64,000 bases of DNA, from assembly GCA_963556695.1 (NCBI GenBank), contig CAUWAG010000010.1, positions 5,952,001 to 6,016,000 of the forward strand, written 5' to 3'. Each line of letters starts with the position of its first letter. Positions within the stretch are counted from its first letter, which is position 1. The notes beneath the pieces were generated by a model. That model searched no databases, was not told where the DNA came from, and was given only the letters and a program-made list of their open reading frames with translations. Of the stretch, positions 1 to 8,397 are shown one piece after another. The translations under genes were made by a program, and so were the position numbers. Source of the stretch: Anthostomella pinea (taxonomy: Eukaryota > Ascomycota > Sordariomycetes > Xylariales > Xylariaceae).

Positions 1-1
1 C

Positions 2-808
2 TCAGATGAGGCTGCGGGAGGTGCGCCTATGGAGGCCGAAGCTGTAAGCTCCTCCGGCTGCCTAGATCAGTCTTCCAGTATGTATGTGTGTGACGAGCTA
101 ACCCAGCTTGTCTAGGCGGAGGATACCTCCATGGTAGATCCTGCCGTCGAAGTCGAGTCGGACAAGGAGGAGGAGGAGAAGCCTAGCAAGAAGGAAAAGA
201 AGGAAAAGAAAGACAAGAAAGAGAAGAAGTCCAAGAAAAAGAGCAAGACCGAGGCAATTGAAGATGCGGTAAACGAGAGCGCGGAACTGGCTGTCGAAGC
301 TGCGTCGGCGGCCGCTGTGAAGGGCGAGGGCGACAAGCAGGAGGAGGTGCCGCTCTTCTCGATCGACACGAACCCCACACCGGTCGACCTCGAGGCCATC
401 AAGGCCGAGTCGGAGCCCGACGAGGACGAGGGCGGAGCGGTCCTGCCGAAGGGACAGCGGAAGCCCAAGCAGTCGCTGCCGCCGAGCGGACTCAACCGCA
501 TGGCGCGCCGGCGCATCAAGCTGATCGAGCGGCAGCGCGAGGCGATCCAGAAGAAGCTCGAGGTGCCCGTGGGCTCGAACGAGAAGGCCGACGAGGTCAA
601 GGAGCTGCTGGATAAGTGGACGGCGACGTTGGATGATAAGAACGCCATCCGCATGGAGAAGAAGCGCCTGCGCAAGGAGAAGGAGGCCGCGAGGCTCAAG
701 AACAAGCGCGGCAAGGTGCTCACCGGCCGCAAGCTTAAGGACCGCCAGAAGCAGCTGACCAAAATGGACAAGAAGGCTACCAAGAAGGCGGGTCGGATTT
801 CCGAGTAA
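2..808 (+). CDS. Lysine-rich charged protein, 3' part only (5' end outside window)
   Basis: The gene enters from the left edge. Exons are 2-43 and 116-808, joined in phase 0 across a 72-bp intron (donor GTAAGC, branch GCTAAC, acceptor CTAG), giving 244 residues of C-terminal sequence ending at TAA. A later ATG at 131 lies in the same frame but is probably internal, because the acidic reading continues upstream through the intron. The visible part has an acidic stretch, a long run of Lys/Glu repeats, a neutral linker, and a strongly basic helical tail rich in KK and RK pairs. Such composition is common in nucleolar or ribosome-biogenesis proteins, and that is the only basis for suggesting a nuclear site. 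No catalytic domain is visible and I do not recognise the family. It converges on the membrane-protein gene at 1211-2068. Confidence 0.7.
44..115 (+). other. Intron in the charged-protein gene
   Basis: GTAAGC donor, GCTAAC branch-like site 17 bp before the CTAG acceptor. Removing it keeps the frame open, whereas reading through meets a stop. Confidence 0.7.
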
Positions 809-1210
809 CTAGAACGTACTGTGTCTGTCGCACGACTCAGTCACTCGTTCTGTCTTTCGTCTGCTTTCTCAGCATTAGGCGGTGTCCCTCCAATGGCATA
901 CGGGCGTTTTGGGCGTGGAAGTTACAAAAGTTTGCTTTTCGCATAGCTCTATACCTTCGTGGTGGCTGTCTTAGATAGGACCAAGCTATGCTGTAGAGCC
1001 CGGTTCCGAGCAAATGATCACGCAATGTTCTATAAACAGAGTCTTGGGCGAATTTGAATCAAGAGTGAGATTAGAAATGCCATTGGCAATGCTGTGTCCA
1101 AACGGGTGTCTCCGGTGAACAGCGCACCATTGATGTAATCCCTTATACAGATGTCCCGTAATGTACATTCAATACAGAATCGTACAGCGTACAGCGACCC
1201 CCTTTCAACA
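809..1210. other. Intergenic, convergent 3' ends
   Basis: About 400 bp between two converging genes. I see only the two 3' untranslated regions and no further gene. Confidence 0.6.
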
Positions 1211-2068
1211 TTACGATTTCTTCTCACCACTCTCGCCCGCATTACTCTTAGCAGCAGCAGCAGCAACAGCACCGTTATCCTCCTCCCCCGTCTTCGTCTT
1301 CGTCTTCCCGCCCTGATTCCACACCTCCCAGATCTGCTCCGTGATGAGACCCCAGATACCGTCGCCGCCCTCACTCAGGGCCTTCTTCTCGCGACGATCG
1401 CGCTTCTCCTTCCAGTCCGGCGTCTCGTCGCCCATCCAGATCTTGTCCAGCACGCCCGTGACGCCCCTCTTTTCTTCACCGTCCTTTCCGTCCTTGTCTT
1501 GTGCGTTTTGGCTGGCAGCACCTGCGGTTCCGTTCAGCCGCCTCGTTTGTTCTTGCTCCTCGAAGAAACGCCTCTGTTCCGCCGTCAACTCCATCTTGCC
1601 CACGCTGCCCAGCCCGCCCGCACTACCCCCAGACGCAACCCCAACACCACTACCACCAACCCCAGTACCAACCCCAGCAGCCCGCATCCGCTCCCTCTCC
1701 TGCCTCAGCCGCATCTGCGTCACCTTAGCCCCCTCAGGCAGCTCCGTGCCGCCCATCTGCGCGACGCGGTGCCCAAACCGCTGCATCGACGACCTGCCGG
1801 AGTAGTCGTACACGAGCTGGTTCGTGCCCCAGAGCGTGACGCCGCCGAGCACGACGGCGCGGACGTCGAGTTTTCTCGGGGGTAGGAAGAGGGCTAGTAG
1901 GGAGAGGGGGGTTATGGCTAGGGCTATGTTGTGGATGTAGGGGTTCGCGTTGGGGGCGAGAGGTGGTTGTGTGGGGGAGGGTGTTTGGGAGGAGGGTGGT
2001 TGTGGTTGTGGTTGTGTCGTTATGGGCGTGGGTGTCGAGGTGGGCGGCGGCGGGTTGGGGGACGCCAT
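1211..2068 (-). CDS. Small membrane protein of the fungal 'rhomboid-family-like' type
   Basis: A single-exon frame of 285 residues starting at the ATG at 2068. The first ~40 residues are Pro/Thr/Gln-rich. Two hydrophobic segments follow at about residues 44-62 (NIALAITPLSLLALFLPP) and 66-85. The rest is soluble, with a Gly-rich stretch, a Gln/Glu/Arg-rich region and a charged tail. Short proteins with this PPRKLD motif between two membrane segments are often labelled 'rhomboid family membrane protein' in ascomycete annotations. I see no rhomboid GxSG/H catalytic pair, so a protease role is not supported. A 244-aa frame on the opposite strand is an artefact of the biased composition. The 5' side is only 250 bp from the inserted transposon. 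Confidence 0.65.
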   Translation of the reverse strand: MASPNPPPPTSTPTPITTQPQPQPPSSQTPSPTQPPLAPNANPYIHNIALAITPLSLLALFLPPRKLDVRAVVLGGVTLWGTNQLVYDYSGRSSMQRFGHRVAQMGGTELPEGAKVTQMRLRQERERMRAAGVGTGVGGSGVGVASGGSAGGLGSVGKMELTAEQRRFFEEQEQTRRLNGTAGAASQNAQDKDGKDGEEKRGVTGVLDKIWMGDETPDWKEKRDRREKKALSEGGDGIWGLITEQIWEVWNQGGKTKTKTGEEDNGAVAAAAAKSNAGESGEKKS

Positions 2069-2318
2069 TGTGGGTGATGGGTTTGTGGTGTCGGTCTTGT
2101 TGTCGTTTCGATTTGGATTCCAAGGGACGTATCGACTTTGCGCGCGGTTCGCAGGTTCGGTGGTGTTTGGCGATGTTGTGGCTTCGTGCGAATATGAAGA
2201 CGGGATGGATGATGATGATGCAGTGGATGGGGATTCGGAGAGCTGGCTCGGTCAACTTTTTTACAGGGGTGAGATTGGCGGCGCTAGGGGTGAGCTAGGG
2301 AGCTTGGACATTTGGATA

Positions 2319-2408
2319 CCCGTGCCCCGCACCACTTTCCACCTCGCCAGGGCTCACCACGTAAAGTGGTGCTCACCACAGTAGCACACCAACCACAATA
2401 ACACACCA
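2319..2408 (+). repeat. Left terminal inverted repeat (90 bp)
   Basis: Begins CCCGTGCCCCGCACCACTTT. It matches the reverse complement of 4179-4268 at 85 of 90 positions by direct reading. Confidence 0.92.
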
Positions 2409-2453
2409 GTCTTCTAAAATAACCACCCTCCAGCCAAAACCACATCAAAGTCA

Positions 2454-4160
2454 TTGTCTTTTTGGGACGACTTTTTTGCGATAGAATCCCGTATTCACGA
2501 AGCCGTAAAATACGCCGACGAGCATCCGGATGCCTCCAAACGCGGTATCTGGCGCCAATTCAGGGTTCCAAGAGAGCACTTTCACAACCGCCTGCAGGGC
2601 ATCCCTTCCAAAAAAGTACCACGAGAACCACCCACCAAGCTGAATGCGATACAAGAAAAGGCTGTCTGTGTTTATATTGACCTCCTAGATACTATTAATC
2701 TCTCTGTGAGGCCAGATTTCATCGCAGAGGCTGCCAACTTGCTGCTCAAGGAGTCGGCAAGTGCCGCGGTCACAGAACTACCCACAGTTGGTAAGAATTG
2801 GGCCTCCCGTTTCATCAAGCGCCACGGATACTTTAAGCAGCCTCAGAAGGTCCTTTCATAACATCGCCAAGCTGCTGAAGACTTGAAGCATACTGAAGAG
2901 TACTTTCAGAAGCTGAGGAGGGTCTTCAGTAAGGAGGGCATCCTCCCTGACGACCTATAGAACATGGACGAGACTGGCTTTCGATTAGGGGTTAGAAAGG
3001 ATCAAATGATCGTCACTAAGTGAAAAAGAGCCTATTATTTTGGAATACCAGAGAATAAGGAGTCTGTTACTAGCATAAAAGCTATCTCTGCCGTAGGTAA
3101 GGTTGTCCCAGGCTTCCTTCTCCTCGCTGGTACCCTCCGTATGTCTCTATGGTACAAGGTACCCAAATTAGACCCTAGGATGGTAATTACAACCGCGGAG
3201 AGTAGTTATTCAAACGATAAGATCAGCCTAGAGTAGATTAAGCACTTTAATAAGCACTTTAAGACCTTTTAAGTTAGTATAAAGAGGCTTTTAATTATTG
3301 ACGGTCATAGTAGCCATTATACACTATAATTCATTTAATATTGTGACGACAACGGCATTATCCCTTTTGGTTTCCCTCTGAATATGACGCATTTACTACA
3401 GCCGCTCAATGTGGTGGTTTTCCAGCCCTTGGTGCACTACTATGTTAAAGCCCTAGATATTATGTTGCATGATGGTCTCACGCATATTGGGAAGATTGAG
3501 TTCTTGTTGTGTATTGAAGGGGTTTACCAGCAAGCTTTTAAGAAGACCACTATCTTTTCTGCTTTTAAGAAAACGAGTATCTATCCTTTCAAACCGTCAG
3601 TTATGATTGACCAGTTGAAGGAGTGCGAAGCTCGCGCGAGGACCCCGTCACCCCCCCTTAACCAGCCTGGTTCCTCTTCAGTTACTACCCCAGTTACAAT
3701 GCGGTAGATTCACAAGGTCGCTTATTGAGTAGACGAGGCCTTGAATAACCTAGACGATGGCGGGGATCTTACTCCTGAAGATATTGAGAGGATCAGGCTC
3801 CTATCTAAGGGGGCGCGCTTCCACGCCTCCCAGCTAGTCCAGACCAAAAGGGACTTTGGAAGGACTGAATTAGCTTCTTAAGTTGATAAACAGCACAAGT
3901 CTATAAAGAACACTCCTCTCTAATCAAAAGGAGTATTTACAGTTAAAATTGGGCGTCAGATAGCAAGGAAAAAGGAACAAGAGACCGCGGCAGGCCTCCA
4001 GAAGAAGGCAGATGCCTTGGCAAAGAAAGAGCTCTAACCACAAAAAAATATTACTAAGAAGGCAGCAAAGTTGGCCAGGCATTAGAGGACTATTAAGAGA
4101 CTGCCTGCTACTGATATCTACGAATCTGGCAAGAAGATGCGGTCGCTACATAAATTTTAA
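2454..4160 (+). pseudogene. DDE transposase (Fot1/pogo family) with 13 in-frame stops
   Basis: One continuous reading frame of 569 codons runs from the ATG at 2454 to TAA at 4158-4160 without a single frameshift. It is interrupted by stops at 2859, 2958, 3021, 3234, 3270, 3327, 3336, 3705, 3726, 3879, 3921, 4035 and 4083 (seven TAA, four TAG, two TGA). Domains in order are a psq/CENP-B DNA-binding region (first ~130 codons, intact), then NMDETGF (first catalytic Asp), LLIIDGHSSHYT (second Asp), and a CDDNGIIPFGFPLNMTHLLQPL block. Stops arising only by C-to-T or G-to-A type changes, with no indels, are the signature of RIP. It cannot make a full protein. The antisense strand carries nothing of note. 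Confidence 0.93.
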
Positions 4161-4178
4161 TACTGAATAACCTCATAT

Positions 4179-4268
4179 TGGTGTGTCATTGTGGTTGGTG
4201 TGCTAATGTGGTGAGCCCCACTTTATGTGGTGAGCCCTAGCGAGGTGGAAAGTGGTGCGGGGCACGGG
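4179..4268 (-). repeat. Right terminal inverted repeat (90 bp)
   Basis: Reverse complement of the left repeat with five mismatches. Followed by the TA target duplicate at 4269-4270. Confidence 0.92.
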
Positions 4269-4567
4269 TAGCTTTCAAGTTTCCATAGACAGCCAGACAG
4301 CCCGACAGCTTGACGACATGGAGATATGTTGCATAAAATTTGTTCAACTCTACCAAACGAGTCCATTCGGTTGGTATCATCGTCGATTCATACCTACATA
4401 CAGAGGCGCTCATGTTCCGTACTGTACCTTATACGTAAGTTATTGAGGCTGTTGCGCTGAAGCCTTTCGTGAACGTACATGGAGGCGATCGAAGCTCCAA
4501 CATACTACCCCTTATGTTATAACGAGACATACATCCTCTTCGTCCACGGTCCGGTTCCTGAGCAGCA

Positions 4568-6275
4568 ATGGCATCCCTAAATGCGATTCCACCAGGAGTA
4601 CTCGTCTTGGTTATTAAGCATTTGTTACCTTCTATTGGCATCTATAAGGCAATCCGGCTACGACTGGTCAACCGTGAGTCAAGATCTTGTGCCTTAGAAT
4701 ACAGAGTGCATTGAGCTGTCTGGCATGTCTCGGTTCTAACCACCATATCCAGGTGCATTCAGTCTGCCATCGTCACCGCCATCTGTGACACCCGTGTCGT
4801 CGACTACGATGACCCAGCAACGCCAGACCTGGCCTTCCATCTGTCGCCGCCATTGCTGGCCAAAATCCTGGTGACGCAGATCCAATCAGTCCAGCGGGAC
4901 AAGAATCCAGTTCTCTCCGTCATTGGTGGCCTGGACGAGGCGTTGGACATACAGACTTCCCAGCATCGCAAGATTGCCGAGGCGGTCTACAGCGTGCAGC
5001 CGTCGAATCTGCGTCGGGCCATGGACCGGAAGAGTCTCAAAACCAACGAGGCCATGAAAGCGCAGAACTACCTCAGCGGCGCCATCGTCCTCGGCGATCT
5101 GTTTGGTGTTGGGGGTTTTCTGGGGAATTCGACGGCCCTCGTGACGGATGTCAACGGCGAAAGCCCCCTCTTTGGCCGGCCCTTACAGATCGCCGCTGCC
5201 TGGGGCCGCTTGAAGATTGTTCGCTATCTGCTTGATCGCGGTGCTGATCCGCAGATGTGCAGTAAGGATACCAGGGACATCGAGTGGGAGCCGGACATGA
5301 ACTTGAGCATTCCACGCAGACACGTGTATCACGCCGTGTGCGGAAGCGCGCTGCGAGCTGCTGTTCTCGGGGGCCACACGGACATCGTCCGCTTGCTCCT
5401 CTAGCCCGAGTATCGGCTGTCTCCCACCACAGCGGAGTACCTTCGCGCCGTAGTTGCTGCCACTCGAGCTGGCCATCTACATCTCATCGATCTCCTTATG
5501 AGAGAAACGGGGAAATCATGTTTCGACTTTCCTGGACTGCCAGAGGAGATGCTGTGGGAGGCTGCCCGCAACAGCCGGCTAGACGTCGTGGAGATGCTGC
5601 TTGATAGGGGTTTGAGCGTGGACGCGGCACCGGTCTACAGCTCTTCGGTCCTGAGTCGGGATTATTACCGCGAACACAGCTCTGCCCTCGATTCGCCGCC
5701 GCCCAAGGAGAACTCGACATGGTTAATTATTTGCTGGAATACGGCGCCGACGTGAACTGCGCTCGCGACAAATACCGCTGCCCGGTCGGCGCCGCGGCTC
5801 GCAACGGACACGAGGAAGTCGTCAGCGTACTGCTAGCAAACGGTGCCAGCACCCCGAGGGCTCTCGAGAATGCCGCCGCGGCCGGCCAGGTGCGCCTGGT
5901 GCAGCGGCTGGTGATCAGGTATCGGAGGCTGCCCCGAGAGCAAAACAAGCAAGGAGTCGAGGTGGGGCGAATAGCCCTGGCCAACGCCATCACCTCGAAG
6001 AACCCGGCGGTGATCTCGCTGCTGCTCGATGCGGGCGTCCCGCTCAACGAGGGATACCCGGTCGAGTACGACGACCTCCCTATCGTGCTGGCGCGGACGA
6101 GGGCCGCGGACTGGGTCGTGGAGTATCTCCTGAGTCTTGGGGCCGAGGATAGGGAGATCGATCCTGTTGATCAGTGGTGTGCGTACCCGGAGCTGAAGTA
6201 TAGCGATCAGATGAATAAGGGGGGGGGGGCGTGCGCGTCATGGAACGGACGTGGAGGTGGGTGGGCAAGTATTGA
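4568..6275 (+). pseudogene. F-box-like / ankyrin-repeat protein gene, broken by three frame breaks and one stop
   Basis: The ATG at 4568 starts an F-box-like segment (IPPGVLVLVIKHLLPSIG, then IRLRLVN), followed by an intron with donor GTGAGT at 4674 and acceptor at 4752. After the intron the expected RAF...SAIVTAI reading needs a one-base shift near 4761. The frame then runs to a TAG at 5402-5404 (LLL*PEYRLS). It continues in the same frame to about 5690, shifts by one base near there, and resumes as typical ankyrin text (AAAQGELDMVNYLLEYGADVN at about 5694-5756). A third shift lies in an 11-G run near 6220-6229, after which MERTWRWVGKY ends at TGA 6273-6275. At least four to six ankyrin-like units are visible (LLDRGADP, LLDRGLSVD, LLEYGADVN, VLLANGAS, LLDAGVPLN). 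Either the gene is dead or several homopolymer assembly errors coincide; four lesions favour a pseudogene. Ankyrin/F-box proteins of this kind are a large, fast-evolving family in filamentous fungi. Confidence 0.8.
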
Positions 6276-6950
6276 TGCGGTGGTCTTGGGTACATGTAGA
6301 TTGGGTTGAACGCAAGTTTGTTTGGGTACAGTACCTTATGGATGGTTTATGATACGAAATAAAGGTCGAATCAGTATACCGACATTGGCATCTGGCTGCG
6401 AGTAATCTAAGCCCCCTTCTGTGAGGCTTCGTGAGTTACAATGAATAAACTTGAGGAGCGTGTACACAAACTGGCCCTTGGGATTGGCCTTATCGTTCAT
6501 GCTAGTCGCTTGCGATGGCTCCTAGCCAGCCGGAAGACGTCCCGAGGCAGCAGCATCGCCTTTCCACTAGGTAAGATGATGATGACATCCGTCCCAGGGG
6601 ATTGATTGCTTCCAGAAGAATTCCATGCCCCGGCTCCCATCACACCGGGTCGTGTCTTGCATCTCATCCTGGGCAGTGGGTACCCATGTTCATGTGCTGC
6701 GCAAGCGGGACAGGAGGCTCAGCTGGTATGGATGCAAAGCGAGCAAAAACAGGCAAGGTGCAGGGGTTGTGGTTTGTTGGTAAGAGAGTCGGTGAGCGAG
6801 GCCTCGGCCCTGTCCGGCGCTTGCTGCGCCTTGCACCTTGCACCTTGCCTTGCATCCTGCACGCATCCTGCAGGCCAGATCAGACGAAGCATGGAAGCAA
6901 TAAAGTCGTTCCAAGGCAGTCGACACAATGGGTTAGGCTCGTTATGCAGC

Positions 6951-6994
6951 AGCAGAAGCAGCAGCAGAAGCAGCAGCAGAAGCAGAAGCAGAAG
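6951..6994 (+). repeat. CAG/AAG trinucleotide microsatellite
   Basis: Alternating CAG CAG CAG AAG units, about 44 bp. Produces spurious poly-Gln and poly-Leu frames on both strands. Confidence 0.85.
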
Positions 6995-7200
6995 CATATG
7001 CATGGTGGTATATGCATGTTGAGACGCTGAATAGTATTGTTGAGGCCGGCGAGTCTGAGGAGGGCTTCGCATCTCGATACATTAGGGGTGTTAAAAAGTG
7101 CAAGTATACCCATATCGAAGGCATCGCGAGGCATGTGGTGTGTGCCTAGCATCATCGGCTCAGATCAGCCAGTCGTCGTCGTATTAACGTTTCCAAGCTC

Positions 7201-7219
7201 TATATATATATATATATAT
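7201..7219. repeat. (TA)n microsatellite
   Basis: Uninterrupted TA dinucleotides, about nine units. Confidence 0.85.
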
Positions 7220-7963
7220 CCCGTAGATCCCAATCCGATGGATGTCACAATTCCGCCAATAGCTACTTTGGTAGTCGCAGTCAATCCGGTATTTATATCT
7301 CGGGATGATATGATGATCTCGGCGCGTAGGAGTCCGATCCCGTAATAGTCTGATCCCGACGGCGTGCCGACATCGACCCTGCTTCCCCTCTACTGTATGA
7401 TTTACCTGCCTGGGTTTCTACCTCCCTATCTGATGACGAGTCGGCCTCAGACTGGGGGCTACGGAACCGACACTGGTACCAGCACTGGCAACACCTTATG
7501 GATGGAAGACTCCAAGTGATCCTACATACAGTTTTGGATGGTCCCCGACATAGTATAACATGATTCACGTGGGGCATAACATGAGAAACAGATCATATAT
7601 CCTTCTTGGGGTGCTAAAAGTATGTTCAACCATCTGATCAGCCATTATTAATAATAGTGTAGACTGACGTATTGCTTTCGGTCGAGGATGAATGTATGTT
7701 GCTGCATGATACTGCAGTTTGCCGCTCCGAATTTTGAAATTTATCTAGATGCGCCTCGTAACGTCAGTAGATGGAGGCATCGTTCAACATCGTCTTCTTC
7801 TATTAGCGATATCAAGCTACCGTCTTTTTTTATCAGCAATACCAAGCTATCGTCTGTCTATACCTTACACTTCGATTTGCTCAACTCAACCAACCGTCTC
7901 ATTCCCCATACGCAAAACCTACTATCTACTACCGTAGCCAGAGCGAGCACGCGGACAGCAGAG

Positions 7964-8397
7964 ATGCACATCTCGCGAAACTCCCTGCTCCGATTCACTC
8001 TCGCCGCAACCGCACTGTTCACCCCGTAACTTGCTCTTTCCATCGAGTACGTCAATAAGGACAACGAAGAGCTCGACAACACACACATCAACACGGTTTA
8101 TTCCGTCACGGAGCTGGAACCTCCCCACGGCACAACGGGGATCAAGATCACCGACATGGCGGCAGAGATTGACGGTCAGAGATTGACGGTCAGAGATATA
8201 GCACGTCCTTATATATGTGGAAGGACAAACACGCGGCCCAGGAATACTGCGACCAAGCCAATGGTGAGACGGCCGACGAAGTCGATGAAACCGCCAACAG
8301 AGTTTGGTTATACAAGATGGAGAACTACTTCTTGAACTACGACCATGATTTGAAGTATGTCGTTGAAGTTCCGTTTGGTTCTGCGCGGGGAGAGTAA
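7964..8397 (+). pseudogene. Small secreted protein gene, broken by a stop and a 14-bp tandem duplication
   Basis: The ATG at 7964 starts a signal-peptide-like segment (basic MHISRNSLLRF, then hydrophobic TLAATALF). It meets TAA at 8027-8029 (codon 22), near the expected signal peptidase region. The same frame then continues as LALSIEYVNKDNEELDN... up to 8163. There the 14-bp unit AGAGATTGACGGTC occurs twice in tandem (8164-8177 and 8178-8191), shifting the frame. The reading resumes one frame over as MWKDKHAAQEYCDQANGE (from 8215) and ends at TAA 8395-8397. Removing one copy of the duplication restores a single frame, giving about 139 codons with one nonsense codon. No family recognised. It has only two or so cysteines, so it is not a classic cysteine-rich secreted protein. 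Confidence 0.72.
8164..8191 (+). repeat. Perfect 14-bp tandem duplication
   Basis: AGAGATTGACGGTC repeated twice head to tail inside the secreted-protein pseudogene. 14 is not a multiple of 3, so it causes the frameshift. Confidence 0.9.

Larger units (their letters stand above)
2319..4268 (+). mobile_element. Fot1/pogo-type (Tc1-mariner) DNA transposon, RIP-inactivated
   Basis: A complete 1,950-bp element bounded by 90-bp terminal inverted repeats and flanked by the dinucleotide TA at 2317-2318 and 4269-4270, the usual target duplication of Tc1/mariner-like elements. It has one transposase frame (2454-4160) with an N-terminal CENP-B/psq-type helix-turn-helix region and a DDE core. The size is close to Fot1 (about 1.9 kb), though these repeats are roughly twice as long as those I recall for Fot1. 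It sits between the membrane-protein gene and the decayed F-box/ankyrin gene. Confidence 0.93.
6276..7963. other. Intergenic, 1.7 kb, low-complexity tracts
   Basis: No convincing gene. It contains a CAG/AAG-type trinucleotide tract near 6951-6994 and a (TA)n run near 7201-7219. The short frames here on either strand follow these tracts and show no domain. Confidence 0.6.

Noticed and set aside
6602..7155. Several overlapping frames with poly-Gln, poly-Leu and poly-Cys
   Set aside because: Caused by the CAG/AAG microsatellite; no start context or domain support.
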